Part shown: piece by piece, positions 9,988 through 18,535 of the stretch
How positions within the stretch are numbered: the first letter of the stretch is position 1
Layout: the number at the start of each line of letters is the position of its first letter
Notes under the pieces: model-generated
The model's input: only the letters and a program-made list of their open reading frames with translations
The model's database searches: none
Told to the model about the DNA's origin: nothing
Translations under genes and position numbers: made by a program
Assembly: GCF_002797355.1 (NCBI RefSeq)
Contig: NZ_KZ454939.1
Coordinates: 1,707,828-1,771,827 of the forward strand
From: Bacillus xiapuensis
GTDB lineage: Bacteria; Bacillota; Bacilli; Bacillales; Domibacillaceae
DNA length: 64,000 bases
Reading direction: 5' to 3'

Positions 9988-10016
9988 ATGTTAGCTAATT
10001 CTTGCCTTAAAGACAA
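9988..10016 (-). promoter_or_regulatory. Sigma-A promoter of the ypjD-birA operon
   Basis: A -35 TTGTCT (10011-10016) and -10 TAACAT (9988-9993) are 17 bp apart, about 30 bp before the ypjD start. Confidence 0.6.
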
Positions 10017-10057
10017 TCCATTTATGGCTTTCAAGGAAAGTCTTTACTTCGTTTATA

Positions 10058-10086
10058 TTGTTCTCTTCCGATTATTTCTATATAAT
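10058..10086 (+). promoter_or_regulatory. Sigma-A promoter of ypjC
   Basis: A -35 TTGTTC (10058-10063) and perfect -10 TATAAT (10081-10086) are separated by 17 bp, 50 bp before ypjC. It diverges from the ypjD promoter. Confidence 0.7.
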
Positions 10087-10136
10087 GACAAGTACTGTTA
10101 CTTACACGATCCGACTGACCCAGAGGAGGAAGCGCG

Positions 10137-11009
10137 ATGATATTCGGCATGAAAGTAAAGAACATTCTGTTTATCTTATTGGGCGATGCCGTCTTTGCCT
10201 TCGGTTTAGTGCACTTTAATATGCAAAACAACTTAGCAGAAGGCGGTTTTACCGGCATCACTTTACTTTTATACAGCTTATGGAACATTGATCCATCCTA
10301 TTCCAACCTAGTCTTAAACATCCCGCTATTTTTTATCGGCTGGAAGCTGCTCGGCAGAACATCCTTCTTTTACACAATTGTCGGAACAGTCAGCCTTTCT
10401 GTTTTCTTATGGATATTTCAGCGCCTTCAGTTTTCAATCCCGCTTAAAGACGATCTGTTTCTCGCTGCCCTTTTCGCCGGTGTCTTTCTTGGCATCGGCC
10501 TTGGAATTACTTTCCGCTATGGAGGAACGACAGGCGGCGTTGATATTATAGCCCGGCTTATCCATAAATACTTTCAAGTCAGCATGGGAAAAACCATGTT
10601 CATATTCGATGCTGCCGTCATTCTCGCTTCCTTGCTGACATATTTAAATTATCGGGAAGCCATGTATACGTTAGTGGCCGTCTTCATTGGCTCCCGCGTC
10701 ATCGATTTTATGCAGGAAGGCGCCTACACTGCCAGAGGCGCTATGATTATATCCGATTTCCATGAGGAAATTGCCGAAAACATCATAAAACAGATGGACC
10801 GTGGCGTAACGGTGCTGCAGGGGCACGGATCATTTACGAAAGAAAAACGGGAAGTGCTCTATTGTGTGGTCGCTAAAAATGAGATTGTTCGGCTGAAACA
10901 AATTATTTCCTCGATTGACCCGCACGCCTTCGTATCCGTCACCATTGTTCACGATGTTCTGGGAGAGGGCTTTACACTGGATGAAAATAAACATCCGATT
11001 GAAAGGTAA
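10137..11009 (+). CDS. ypjC: YitT-family membrane protein YpjC
   Basis: The 290-residue protein has about five hydrophobic helices in the first 190 residues, the family motif GGTTGGVDIIARL (near residue 130) and a C-terminal cytosolic DUF2179 domain (from about residue 205). The function is unknown; the family is often called a putative transporter. GAGGAGGAAG precedes the ATG. It is one of few plus-strand genes and has its own promoter. A B. subtilis homologue is found at the same place between ypjD and ypjB. Confidence 0.88.
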   Translation: MIFGMKVKNILFILLGDAVFAFGLVHFNMQNNLAEGGFTGITLLLYSLWNIDPSYSNLVLNIPLFFIGWKLLGRTSFFYTIVGTVSLSVFLWIFQRLQFSIPLKDDLFLAALFAGVFLGIGLGITFRYGGTTGGVDIIARLIHKYFQVSMGKTMFIFDAAVILASLLTYLNYREAMYTLVAVFIGSRVIDFMQEGAYTARGAMIISDFHEEIAENIIKQMDRGVTVLQGHGSFTKEKREVLYCVVAKNEIVRLKQIISSIDPHAFVSVTIVHDVLGEGFTLDENKHPIER

Positions 11010-11058
11010 GAAAAGCTTTGCTCACAGCGGACTGACCATCCACAAAACAGAAGAGAAA

Positions 11059-11102
11059 GAGGGCCTCCATCAGCGGAAAAATCCCACTGATTGGACGCCC
11101 TC
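11059..11102 (-). terminator. Hairpin between converging ypjC and the YugP-like gene
   Basis: An imperfect 14-bp stem has GAGGGC and GCCCTC at its base. Downstream on the minus strand is a T-rich tail; on the plus strand the tail is poor, so it mainly ends the minus-strand transcript. Confidence 0.55.
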
Positions 11103-11125
11103 CATGTTTTCTGTCATCATGACTT

Positions 11126-11848
11126 CTATTCTTCGCTTCTCATGCCTGTATATAGAAGAATTAAACGCACGAGTTCAAGAACGGCTACAGCCGTCGCAGC
11201 CACATAAGTCATAGCAGCGGCATTTAGCACTTTGCGCGCTTTTCTTTCCTCATCATTGCGAATGATGCCTGCAGAGACGATTTGATCCATAGCTCTAGCT
11301 GAGGCATTGAATTCTACAGGCAATGTGATGACTTGAAATAGCACACCAGCGGCCATTAACACGATCCCCAGCAGCAGCATGCCGGTTAGCTGGGCGAATA
11401 TTCCAATCAGAATGAACACCCACGAAAGATTCGAACCGATATTGGCAACGGGAACGAGCGCATGGCGGAACCGAAGAAATGCATAATTTTCTTTGTCCTG
11501 AATCGCATGCCCGACCTCATGGGCAGCAACCGCTGCTCCCGCAATTGAGCGGCCATGATAGTTATTCGGAGAAAGGTGCACCGTTTTGGTCATTGGATTG
11601 TAATGGTCACTTAAAAAACCATTTGTTTCAACTACCCGAACATTGTGCAATCCGTTTTCATCCAGTATGCGCCGGGCTGCGGCGGCGCCGCTTATGTCTG
11701 TGGATACAGGGATTTTTGAAAATTTATTGTACGTACTTTTCACTCTGAATTGAGCCCAAATCGGGACGGCGATAATTAGCAAAAAGTAAATAAGATAGCT
11801 CATAGGATTAGCTGTACCCCCATTTATCATTTTGTTCGTTTGGATCAT
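11126..11848 (-). CDS. YugP-like integral membrane zinc metallopeptidase
   Basis: The 240-residue protein has an N-terminal membrane helix (SYLIYFLLIIAVPIWAQF), the zinc-peptidase motif HEVGH (in VAAHEVGHAIQDKE, near residue 110) and two or three hydrophobic helices after it. It resembles B. subtilis YugP throughout. The family's substrate is unknown. Possible starts are the ATG at 11848 (weak AGAGA upstream) and the ATG at 11803, which would give a YugP-length 225-residue protein. In B. subtilis yugP is elsewhere, so its place beside ypjB is a lineage difference. Confidence 0.85.
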   Translation of the reverse strand: MIQTNKMINGGTANPMSYLIYFLLIIAVPIWAQFRVKSTYNKFSKIPVSTDISGAAAARRILDENGLHNVRVVETNGFLSDHYNPMTKTVHLSPNNYHGRSIAGAAVAAHEVGHAIQDKENYAFLRFRHALVPVANIGSNLSWVFILIGIFAQLTGMLLLGIVLMAAGVLFQVITLPVEFNASARAMDQIVSAGIIRNDEERKARKVLNAAAMTYVAATAVAVLELVRLILLYTGMRSEE

Positions 11849-11873
11849 ATTTTATCTCTAAATTCATTTTTTA

Positions 11874-12665
11874 TCAATGATTTGGCTTGTGTCTTGCCTC
11901 TTCTTTCTCTCCTCTGTACTTCCTCCAGCCAACATAAGACAACGTCGTCATAATGATCCCGCCAGTGATTCCAATCACCCATCCAAGAGAAGGCTGAGGA
12001 ACTTCTTCTTGATGCATCTCACGAAAGATGGTATCGACTTCCTTTTCAAGCCTTTCGATATCTTCTGCTGATGCCCCTTCGTTTAACAGCCTTTCCCGAA
12101 AATGATCTACGTAGCGGACATGATTCTCTAATGATGCCAGCCGGCCGGCCGGGATATCCAGCTGCAAACTGGGCTGAAGCATATCATAATGAGCTAAAAA
12201 GGCATTTAATGATTCATGAAAACGGGAATGATCGGCACTTGAAGAAGATTTCTTCAACTCGTTCAGTGAAGTCATAACCGGTTTTTCCATCCGAATCCAC
12301 AGCGGCTTATAATCAGAGCTGACAGCGTTCACAGCTAAGCGAAATGCCGTGGCTCTCTCTATGCATTGCTGCTCTTTCCCTTCAGGCGATTGCATGAGCT
12401 CATACGCCTGCTGGCGAGCCTCTGTAATAACAGCCCATTCCTGTTCTGTGATTTGATCATTTTTTCTTTGTGCCCGCACTTGTTCGCGCTGAAATGTTTC
12501 TAACAGCTCTTTAGATTGATGATAGCGGCCAGCTTTAGTAAATTCTAAAATTTGCTCGGATAAATGATCTAGCTTAAGAAGGCGAGAATCTATACTCTCT
12601 GCCTGGCTGTAAATGGGAAGCGCAAAAAGTAAACAAACTAGTAGCAGGTGACCGATTCTTTTCAT
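11874..12665 (-). CDS. ypjB: Sporulation protein YpjB
   Basis: The 263-residue protein has a signal peptide (KRIGHLLLVCLLFALPIYSQA), a helical extracytoplasmic region, and a C-terminal membrane helix (about residues 225-245, GWVIGITGGIIMTTLSYVGW) with a basic tail. This is the layout of B. subtilis YpjB, which is expressed during sporulation; its biochemical role is not known. It lies next to ypjA as in B. subtilis. Confidence 0.82.
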   Translation of the reverse strand: MKRIGHLLLVCLLFALPIYSQAESIDSRLLKLDHLSEQILEFTKAGRYHQSKELLETFQREQVRAQRKNDQITEQEWAVITEARQQAYELMQSPEGKEQQCIERATAFRLAVNAVSSDYKPLWIRMEKPVMTSLNELKKSSSSADHSRFHESLNAFLAHYDMLQPSLQLDIPAGRLASLENHVRYVDHFRERLLNEGASAEDIERLEKEVDTIFREMHQEEVPQPSLGWVIGITGGIIMTTLSYVGWRKYRGEKEEARHKPNH

Positions 12666-12752
12666 CTCTCTCCCTCCTCAACTCCTCTTATACTATATGC
12701 AGGCAAAGAAGAAACGAGAAGAGAAAATTGGCGGAACGGCCAAGCCTGATAC

Positions 12753-13355
12753 CTATCCTTTAGCAGGAAAACGCCATTGCAGGCGGTCTTTTCTTACCCC
12801 CACATACCAAGCAAGCAATATGGAAAAAATGCTGAGCCAGAAAGTAAAGTATCCGATCTTTTGAATATATAGATTTAGTTGTGAATAGACGGGATATTGC
12901 ATAAATACATAATCAATGATTTCATTATGCACTGTCCAAATGGCGGCTGCAGCTAAATGCCAGCGCTTTATGCGATAAAAAGGGGCATATAATAAGCCTT
13001 GAATGGCCATCCCGAGGTGAGAAGCCATCAGCATATACCCTTCCCATGGCAAAAAGCCGGTCACTTGAAGAGTCAGCAAGTTCATAATAACGGCCCAAAT
13101 CCCGTATTTAAACAGCGTAATGACCGCGAGCGCTTGCATCAGTCCCCATTGCTTGTTGATTAAAAACCCCAGCAGAACAAGCACAAAAAATAAACTGGCG
13201 GTCGGGCTATCCGGCACGAATGGAAGAAAATAAACCGGCGTTCGCTCCAGCTGCTCCCCGTACCACATATATCCGTAAACTGTTCCGGCGATATTGATGA
13301 CAAACAACGCCCATAAAGTTATGCGATTGGTGACTATTTTATACAAATTGTGCAA
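12753..13355 (-). CDS. ypjA: DUF1405 multi-pass membrane protein YpjA
   Basis: The 200-residue protein has about six hydrophobic helices, with the conserved-looking NIAGTVYGYMWYGEQL and PDSPTASLFF segments near the start. It matches YpjA of Bacillus in place and type. No catalytic motif is seen and the function is unknown. It lies between the qcr operon and ypjB. Confidence 0.85.
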   Translation of the reverse strand: MHNLYKIVTNRITLWALFVINIAGTVYGYMWYGEQLERTPVYFLPFVPDSPTASLFFVLVLLGFLINKQWGLMQALAVITLFKYGIWAVIMNLLTLQVTGFLPWEGYMLMASHLGMAIQGLLYAPFYRIKRWHLAAAAIWTVHNEIIDYVFMQYPVYSQLNLYIQKIGYFTFWLSIFSILLAWYVGVRKDRLQWRFPAKG

Positions 13356-13411
13356 GAAACCGCCTCCATCTTCCCCATATCTCTTTTTTATTCCGTATGT
13401 AAGTTGCCTTT

Positions 13412-13576
13412 GTCTCCACTCTTAGCATAAAGCGGAGAACAAGCAGTCTAAGCGGGAAATCACAGCACCTAAATGCCCGATTCATGCTGGCCTGAACGAT
13501 GCAGTTGACAAAAGCGGATGCTGCATGGTTAGCCTTTGTTTTTCTTTTCAACAGCAAAAAATAAACGCTGCTTGAA
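13412..13576 (-). repeat. Intergenic repeat copy A
   Basis: Read on the minus strand it starts with TTCAAGCAGCG plus a small inverted repeat, then CTGCATCGTTCAGGCC, then GAATCGGGCATTTAGG. These blocks recur in the same order at 32.5, 40.9, 45.2 and 48.2 kb. It lies between qcrC and ypjA. End points are approximate. Confidence 0.65.
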
Positions 13577-13595
13577 CGTTCATTTTATTATACTG

Positions 13596-13631
13596 AAAAA
13601 AGGATGCCCCTACAAAGTAGAGCATCCTTTT
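13596..13631 (-). terminator. Intrinsic terminator of qcrABC
   Basis: AAAGGATGC pairs with GCATCCTTT and an inner CTAC pairs with GTAG; the minus strand ends in six Ts. It starts 3 bp after the qcrC stop. Confidence 0.9.
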
Positions 13632-13633
13632 CC

Positions 13634-14401
13634 TTACTTCGCTTCTAAACCCGCGATGTATTCAGCCATTTTCTTCAGCTCTTCATCGCTTCCTTTAAAG
13701 ATTCCGGCGGGCATAGCGCCGCGTCCGTTTTTAGCAATGTCAGCGATTTCTTCCGGCTTTAATCCAGTGTCTACGAGAGACGGATTCGCTCCGCCGCCTG
13801 TCAGCGTATCTCCATGACAGGCGATACAGCCGTTATCCTGATAAATTTTGTATCCCTCGGCTGTTTTGTCAATCTCAGCTTCCTTCTTAATTTCCCCTTG
13901 AGCTTTCGCTGCCTCCCAGTCATGTGTCACAACCGATTCCCATGTCAGGAAGACGATGGAAGCCAAGGCAAGAAGCATGAATCCGGTAGCAAACGGCCGC
14001 TTAGTTGGACGCCGTTCAGGTCCGCGATCAATAAACGGCGCTAAGAAAAGACCTCCAAAAGCCAAACCTGGAATGATAAAAGCTCCAATGACGTTGTACG
14101 GCCCCGATGCGTAAGTGTATTTCAAAAGCTGATAAAGAAATAAGAAGTACCAGTCTGGAAGCGGAATATACCCCGTATCTGTAGGATCCGCCACACGCTC
14201 AAGCGGCGATGGATGAGCGACCGTTAAACATAAATAACCGATTAAGAAAACGGCGCCTACCATCCACTCTTTTAATAAAAAGTTCGGCCAAAAGGCTTCT
14301 GTTTTCCCTGGATATTCCGAATAGTCTTTCGGAATATTGGGCTTGCGCTCAGCCGGGATGCGCGAATCACCAACGAATTTCATCCCTTTTCCACGATGCA
14401 T
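13634..14401 (-). CDS. qcrC: Menaquinol:cytochrome c reductase cytochrome b/c subunit
   Basis: QcrC is a fusion of a subunit-IV-like membrane part and a cytochrome c domain. In 255 residues there are about three membrane helices (near 50-65, 105-125 and 140-160) and then a haem-c site CIACH (context NGCIACHGDTLTGGGANP, near residue 192) with a Met ligand region GAMPAGIF. The complex passes electrons from menaquinol to cytochrome c in the cytoplasmic membrane. It is last in qcrA-qcrB-qcrC, just before a terminator. Confidence 0.97.
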   Translation of the reverse strand: MHRGKGMKFVGDSRIPAERKPNIPKDYSEYPGKTEAFWPNFLLKEWMVGAVFLIGYLCLTVAHPSPLERVADPTDTGYIPLPDWYFLFLYQLLKYTYASGPYNVIGAFIIPGLAFGGLFLAPFIDRGPERRPTKRPFATGFMLLALASIVFLTWESVVTHDWEAAKAQGEIKKEAEIDKTAEGYKIYQDNGCIACHGDTLTGGGANPSLVDTGLKPEEIADIAKNGRGAMPAGIFKGSDEELKKMAEYIAGLEAK

Positions 14402-14449
14402 AGCGTTCCCCTCCTTTTATAATGATGCGCTGTATGTTCGATCTTCAGC

Positions 14450-15124
14450 TTATAACGGGCCAGAAATGCCTTGTTTACGAATCATAATGAAGTGGGCTCC
14501 CATTAAGCCAAGCAAGGCGGCCGGCAGGAAGAACACGTGAATAGCAAAGAATCGTGTAAGCGTTTGAGCGCCGACGATATCAGAATGCCCCGCCAGCAGG
14601 ATTTTCACCTGTTCCCCAATAAACGGCGTGGCGGCCGCAATCTCAATGCCTACTTTCGTTGCGAATAGCGCTTTCATATCCCAAGGCAACAAATAGCCTG
14701 TGAAACCAAGTCCGAGCATAACGAAGAAAATCAATACACCAACGATCCAGTTCAATTCACGAGGCTTCTTGTAAGCACCTTGGAAAAATACGCGCAAGGT
14801 ATGTAAAAATATCATTACAATGACTAAACTCGCACCCCAGTGATGCATGCCGCGTACGATCATACCAAATGCTACTTCGTTTTGCAGATAATAGACAGAC
14901 TCCCAAGCGTTTTTGATATCAGGAACATAGTACATCGTTAAAAACATGCCTGATAAAATTTGAATCACGGTGACAAAAAACGTCAATCCGCCAAAGCAGT
15001 AAACAAACGCGGAAAAATGATGCGCAGGGTTTACGTGCTCAGGCACTTCATGGTCAGCGATATCGCGCCACATCGGTGTAATATCCAAACGCTCATCAAC
15101 CCAATCATAAATCCTGTTAAGCAT
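14450..15124 (-). CDS. qcrB: Menaquinol:cytochrome c reductase cytochrome b subunit
   Basis: The 224-residue cytochrome b6-type protein has four membrane helices and the haem-b histidines, visible in RGMHHWGASL and further His residues in FAIHVFFLPA. The Q-site-like GFTGYLLPWDMKA and the conserved cysteine-haem region near the N-terminus fit the b6 family of Bacillus bc complexes. It lies between qcrA and qcrC, 14 bp after the qcrA stop. Confidence 0.97.
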   Translation of the reverse strand: MLNRIYDWVDERLDITPMWRDIADHEVPEHVNPAHHFSAFVYCFGGLTFFVTVIQILSGMFLTMYYVPDIKNAWESVYYLQNEVAFGMIVRGMHHWGASLVIVMIFLHTLRVFFQGAYKKPRELNWIVGVLIFFVMLGLGFTGYLLPWDMKALFATKVGIEIAAATPFIGEQVKILLAGHSDIVGAQTLTRFFAIHVFFLPAALLGLMGAHFIMIRKQGISGPL

Positions 15125-15138
15125 GCATTACGCCCCCT

Positions 15139-15642
15139 TTACACGATATTATTTGGTTTTGGCTTGCCTAGCTGAAGGAAGCCGTCTTTCACTTTAGTTG
15201 GATAAACATCCAATGGTTTTGTTGGAGGTGTTCCAGGTACGTTTTTTCCATTTTTCTCATACAAGCCGTTATGGCATGGGCAGAAAAACTGGTTTTTGTG
15301 GTTGTTTCCCTCCCAGTTAACCGTACAGCCTAAATGCTTACATACAGGTGATAGAGCAACAACTTCGCCATTGTCGTCTTTGTACACCCAAGCTGTTTGT
15401 GTCACCTCGGAAGTGTACCACGCATCTTTTTGTTCGTAAGAGAAATCAACGCGCGTTGGAGTTTTACTTAATTCATCAACTTTTTGCTGCGTTGCGTGAA
15501 ATTCTCCCTTGCCGCCGGCTTCCAGCACAGGATCTACTGCGAAGCGAACCATCGGCATTAACATCCCCGCCGCCATAAACCCGCCTACTCCTGTCAAGGT
15601 GTAGTTAAGGAACTGGCGTCTTGAAACACGCTGTTTACTCAT
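15139..15642 (-). CDS. qcrA: Menaquinol:cytochrome c reductase Rieske iron-sulfur subunit
   Basis: QcrA carries the 2Fe-2S centre of the bc complex. The 167-residue protein begins MSKQRVSRRQFLNYTL, a twin-arginine-type signal/anchor with a hydrophobic helix, and has the Rieske motifs CKHLGC and CPCHNG. A longer frame opens at 15699, but the ATG at 15642 follows GAGGGGGGATT and gives the normal start. It is first in qcrABC. Confidence 0.97.
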   Translation of the reverse strand: MSKQRVSRRQFLNYTLTGVGGFMAAGMLMPMVRFAVDPVLEAGGKGEFHATQQKVDELSKTPTRVDFSYEQKDAWYTSEVTQTAWVYKDDNGEVVALSPVCKHLGCTVNWEGNNHKNQFFCPCHNGLYEKNGKNVPGTPPTKPLDVYPTKVKDGFLQLGKPKPNNIV

Positions 15643-15719
15643 TCTAATCCCCCCTCTATCATGAGCTGTGTCCAGATTGGACTGGATAAAATTGCACAAA
15701 TATAAACTAGGACATCATT

Positions 15720-15748
15720 ATGATAATCCAAACTCTTCCTTTGGTCAA
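15720..15748 (-). promoter_or_regulatory. Sigma-A promoter of qcrABC
   Basis: A -35 TTGACC (15743-15748) and -10 TATCAT (15720-15725) are 17 bp apart, about 75 bp before the qcrA start. Confidence 0.65.
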
Positions 15749-15800
15749 TATCCACTCCCTTTAAAAAGGAAAAACGATGTAAAGAAATTCCGAAAACAGC

Positions 15801-16262
15801 TTAATTTTCCTGCCATTTATGTACAATGATACGGACAAATTGCTTCGCTTGTTCTTCAATGAGCGAATATTTATAAGAATTCTCCATATGCTCGAGCGGA
15901 ACGGAAGGCACCCATATGAGCGTTCCATCGATCGCTTCCTCCATCAGCTTCCAGTCGCTGTCGGATGTGAAAAAGAACTTATGGCGAAACCCCGCATCGC
16001 TCATCTCGTCTGCCCATTGATTAAGAGCTGCTGCCTTTTCTTCTCCTTCTTGCTTGCGCCTGTATGAGAATGGGGGGACGAGCAGGATTCTCCCTCGGAA
16101 CTGCTTTTCAAGCAGCTCGGTTAACAGCTGAATAAATTCAAATTGCGAAGCCGCCTCCTTCATGTCGCCCGAAAAAGAAACCGGAACGAGCGGCATCATT
16201 ACTGTATCAATATACTCTTTTTGCTGCTGATAAAGCTCCGTATCCTTTCCATTCCAGTTCAT
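15801..16262 (-). CDS. ypiF: DUF2487 protein YpiF
   Basis: The 153-residue soluble protein resembles Bacillus YpiF, always found before qcrA. No catalytic motif is apparent; conserved-looking segments are LLVPPFSY and FFTSDSDW. Four start codons follow each other (16271 to 16262); the strong site GAGGTGA favours the last ATG at 16262. The function is unknown; a role tied to the bc complex is only suggested by position. Confidence 0.85.
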   Translation of the reverse strand: MNWNGKDTELYQQQKEYIDTVMMPLVPVSFSGDMKEAASQFEFIQLLTELLEKQFRGRILLVPPFSYRRKQEGEEKAAALNQWADEMSDAGFRHKFFFTSDSDWKLMEEAIDGTLIWVPSVPLEHMENSYKYSLIEEQAKQFVRIIVHKWQEN

Positions 16263-16330
16263 CATCATCACCTCGCTTTCATCATATCATGCCTGCTTTT
16301 TCCAAGCCACTTTTCAAAAAATTAAAGGGT

Positions 16331-16424
16331 GTTCAAGCTGCGGGTATTTTCCTTCATGTCCCGCTTAGCCTTTCGGCACCCTCTCCTTTCTTGAAGGGAG
16401 CGACCTCTTACATGCGGGATAAAA
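16331..16424 (+). repeat. Intergenic repeat copy G (short)
   Basis: The left block TTCAAGCTGCGGG and right blocks TTCTTGAAGGGAG and TTACATGCGGGATAA match the repeat family, but the central GAACGAAT core is missing. It lies between ypiB and ypiF. Confidence 0.5.
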
Positions 16425-16493
16425 GACCGAAACCTTTTAGGATGATTCTCATCAGCGCAAAAAATAGAACCATCTGCCCTAAGCGCAAATGGT

Positions 16494-17033
16494 TCAATTC
16501 AAGCGTTTTAGCTGCTCTGTCAACTGTTGAAAAGCTTCTTTATCATATTGATCCAGCGCTTCATCTATTTTTTGCAGCAGGCGCTCCTTCTGAAAGCGGT
16601 AAATACTATCTTTCAAAAACTTCTCTGCCAAAGCCTTATCTTTTTCTGTAATTCTCAAATGCTTTGGCATGAAAGGATTTTCCTCCAATACTGCTGCATA
16701 TTGGTGAGAGGCGTTTGAACCGCGGAATTTTAACTCGATAAAAATATCTTCATCCTTATTTAAGCGAATATCATGAAAAGACTTTTCAGCATCTGTCGTC
16801 ATGACATTTTCTTTAAAAAACCGAAACGGCGCACTGTCAACACAATGCGTGGACATGATCATGCCTCTCGGACAGTATTGGGCGTCATCAACAAAATGAA
16901 CTCTTTCCATCAGCTGATCATGGCTCATTAAATAGTTTAATATCCAGACGGATTCCCGTCTTTTTAACTGAAAATGGTTTAAAAACCAGCGGATAAAATC
17001 TTTCTTCTCATGAACAGATACAGGGGCAGCCAT
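16494..17033 (-). CDS. ypiB: UPF0302 protein YpiB
   Basis: The 179-residue soluble protein matches YpiB of Bacillus in length and start ([19 protein letters not shown]). A frame reaches 17054, but GAGGAGGG lies 8 bp before the ATG at 17033. It shows [13 protein letters not shown] near the C-terminus, like the YpiB/IDEAL domain of competence- and stress-related Bacillus proteins. The molecular role is not established. It follows ypiA in a likely operon. Confidence 0.88.
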   Translation of the reverse strand: MAAPVSVHEKKDFIRWFLNHFQLKRRESVWILNYLMSHDQLMERVHFVDDAQYCPRGMIMSTHCVDSAPFRFFKENVMTTDAEKSFHDIRLNKDEDIFIELKFRGSNASHQYAAVLEENPFMPKHLRITEKDKALAEKFLKDSIYRFQKERLLQKIDEALDQYDKEAFQQLTEQLKRLN

Positions 17034-17071
17034 TGATAAAACCCTCCTCTGCAAGGAATAGTATTTGCCTA

Positions 17072-18334
17072 TTAATCATCCTTCAGCCGTTCAACTAATG
17101 CGATCCACTCTTCATTGGCCGGGTCGCCTTTTAACAACTTTGTAAAAATCTCAGACGCCTCTTTTCGCCGGCCTTCTTCCATTAAGAAATAGCCGTATTC
17201 TTCGAGAAATGTATGATTGCCGTTAAAGAAATTATATGCTTCTTGGTAAGCTTTTAATGCCTGGCTGTATTCTTCCATTCCATTATATGCTTTCGCTTGG
17301 TCCCAGATAAACTGCGGATCGGAATCGCCATCTTTTCTAGCCGCCAGCGCAATCTCAAGCACATCTTCATACCGCTCCTGATGCAGCAGCAACTTGTTCA
17401 GCGTCAGTCCGGCCTCAGAATATTCAGGGTCAAGCGCCAGCGCTTCCCGAAAATAACCTTCCGCCTCTTTCTCTTTAGACAGCTTTAAGCATAATTTTCC
17501 GGCGATGAAATAAAGCTCCTTATGAAATTCATCGTGACGAATTCCCTCCTGGGCCGCCTCAAGCCCCTCTTTGGCCTCTTCTTCACGCTCATACGCTTTT
17601 GCCAGATACAAGTAAATGGAATGATAATCAGGATCCAACGCTTTCAATTCATTGAATTTTTCAATGGCTGTTCGGTTGTATCCTGCTTGAAAAGCTGTAA
17701 AAGCATAACCGAATAAAGTGTTGATCTCAAGCTTTTCTTTCAGCGCTTGGTCGTAATGCTCCAGACTTTCTTCGAAGGCTCCCCCGGCGCTCAGCCCTTC
17801 CGCCAGCCGCTGATGAATGAAAACTCCAGCTATTTCTTTATGCCCTGCCGCGATCAATTCACGATAATAACGAATCGCTTCAAGAAACTTCCCTTGCTCC
17901 AAATACAATTCAGCTAACGCAAATTGAATAACCGGTTCGTCCGGCAGCAAACGGCGGGCAGCAAGCAGCTTTTGTTCACTCACTTCATATAATCCCTGCA
18001 TTTGATACAGATCGGCTAGAAGCAATAATGCTCTCGGGTAGAATTCATTCGATTCGTCCAATTGATCCAGCTGAAGCATCGCCTCCTCTTCCTTGTTCAT
18101 CTCCACCAGCACTTCGGCTAATAAAACGCGCAATTCCCCTTCGCCGGGATATTTTTCTGATAACCCTTTATATAGTTCGTGAGTTTCAGCTAAAAAGCCT
18201 AAGTGATACAGCTCCTCGGCCAAGAAAAACTTCTCTTCATCCGTTGAGAATGATTGAACTTTTTGAAATAAAGCCATCGCCTGCTGATCGGCCCCCTGCT
18301 TTAAACAATCAAGCATTTGTTGTGCATAAGACAT
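17072..18334 (-). CDS. ypiA: Tetratricopeptide-repeat protein YpiA
   Basis: The 420-residue protein is built of about eleven TPR units from end to end (for example [16 protein letters not shown] and [19 protein letters not shown]), which fold into a helical binding scaffold. No enzyme domain is present. B. subtilis YpiA has the same length and location. Partners are not known from sequence. The gene is first in ypiA-ypiB. Confidence 0.93.
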   Translation of the reverse strand: MSYAQQMLDCLKQGADQQAMALFQKVQSFSTDEEKFFLAEELYHLGFLAETHELYKGLSEKYPGEGELRVLLAEVLVEMNKEEEAMLQLDQLDESNEFYPRALLLLADLYQMQGLYEVSEQKLLAARRLLPDEPVIQFALAELYLEQGKFLEAIRYYRELIAAGHKEIAGVFIHQRLAEGLSAGGAFEESLEHYDQALKEKLEINTLFGYAFTAFQAGYNRTAIEKFNELKALDPDYHSIYLYLAKAYEREEEAKEGLEAAQEGIRHDEFHKELYFIAGKLCLKLSKEKEAEGYFREALALDPEYSEAGLTLNKLLLHQERYEDVLEIALAARKDGDSDPQFIWDQAKAYNGMEEYSQALKAYQEAYNFFNGNHTFLEEYGYFLMEEGRRKEASEIFTKLLKGDPANEEWIALVERLKDD

Positions 18335-18409
18335 ATTTTCGATCCCTTTCTTTCAAACAGCCTGCTGCCCTGCAAAACAAGACCGGCCAGCATTTGTTCT
18401 GATACTGTT

Positions 18410-18438
18410 ATCATAATGAAAGATGGCCCTGTCAGCAA
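18410..18438 (-). promoter_or_regulatory. Sigma-A promoter of ypiA-ypiB
   Basis: A -35 TTGCTG (18433-18438) and -10 TATGAT (18410-18415) are 17 bp apart, about 75 bp before ypiA. Confidence 0.5.
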
Positions 18439-18497
18439 CTTTTTTGCCGTTCTCTGTTACATACATTCTCCACTTTCATTCAATTTCCTTCTTCAAT

Positions 18498-18529
18498 AGG
18501 AAAAGGAGCTGAGAAACGACCAGCTCCTT
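18498..18529 (-). terminator. Intrinsic terminator of the aro supraoperon
   Basis: A perfect 9-bp stem (AAGGAGCTG with CAGCTCCTT) and 9-nt loop lie 7 bp after the aroA stop, with a TTTTCC tail on the minus strand. Confidence 0.8.
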
Positions 18530-18535
18530 AAACCA

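Noticed and set aside
10031-10288. 85-codon minus-strand frame
   Set aside because: Antisense to the start of ypjC and across both divergent promoters.
13339-13557. 72-codon minus-strand frame before ypjA
   Set aside because: No ribosome site, Cys/Arg-rich product, and it lies over an intergenic repeat copy and the ypjA start.
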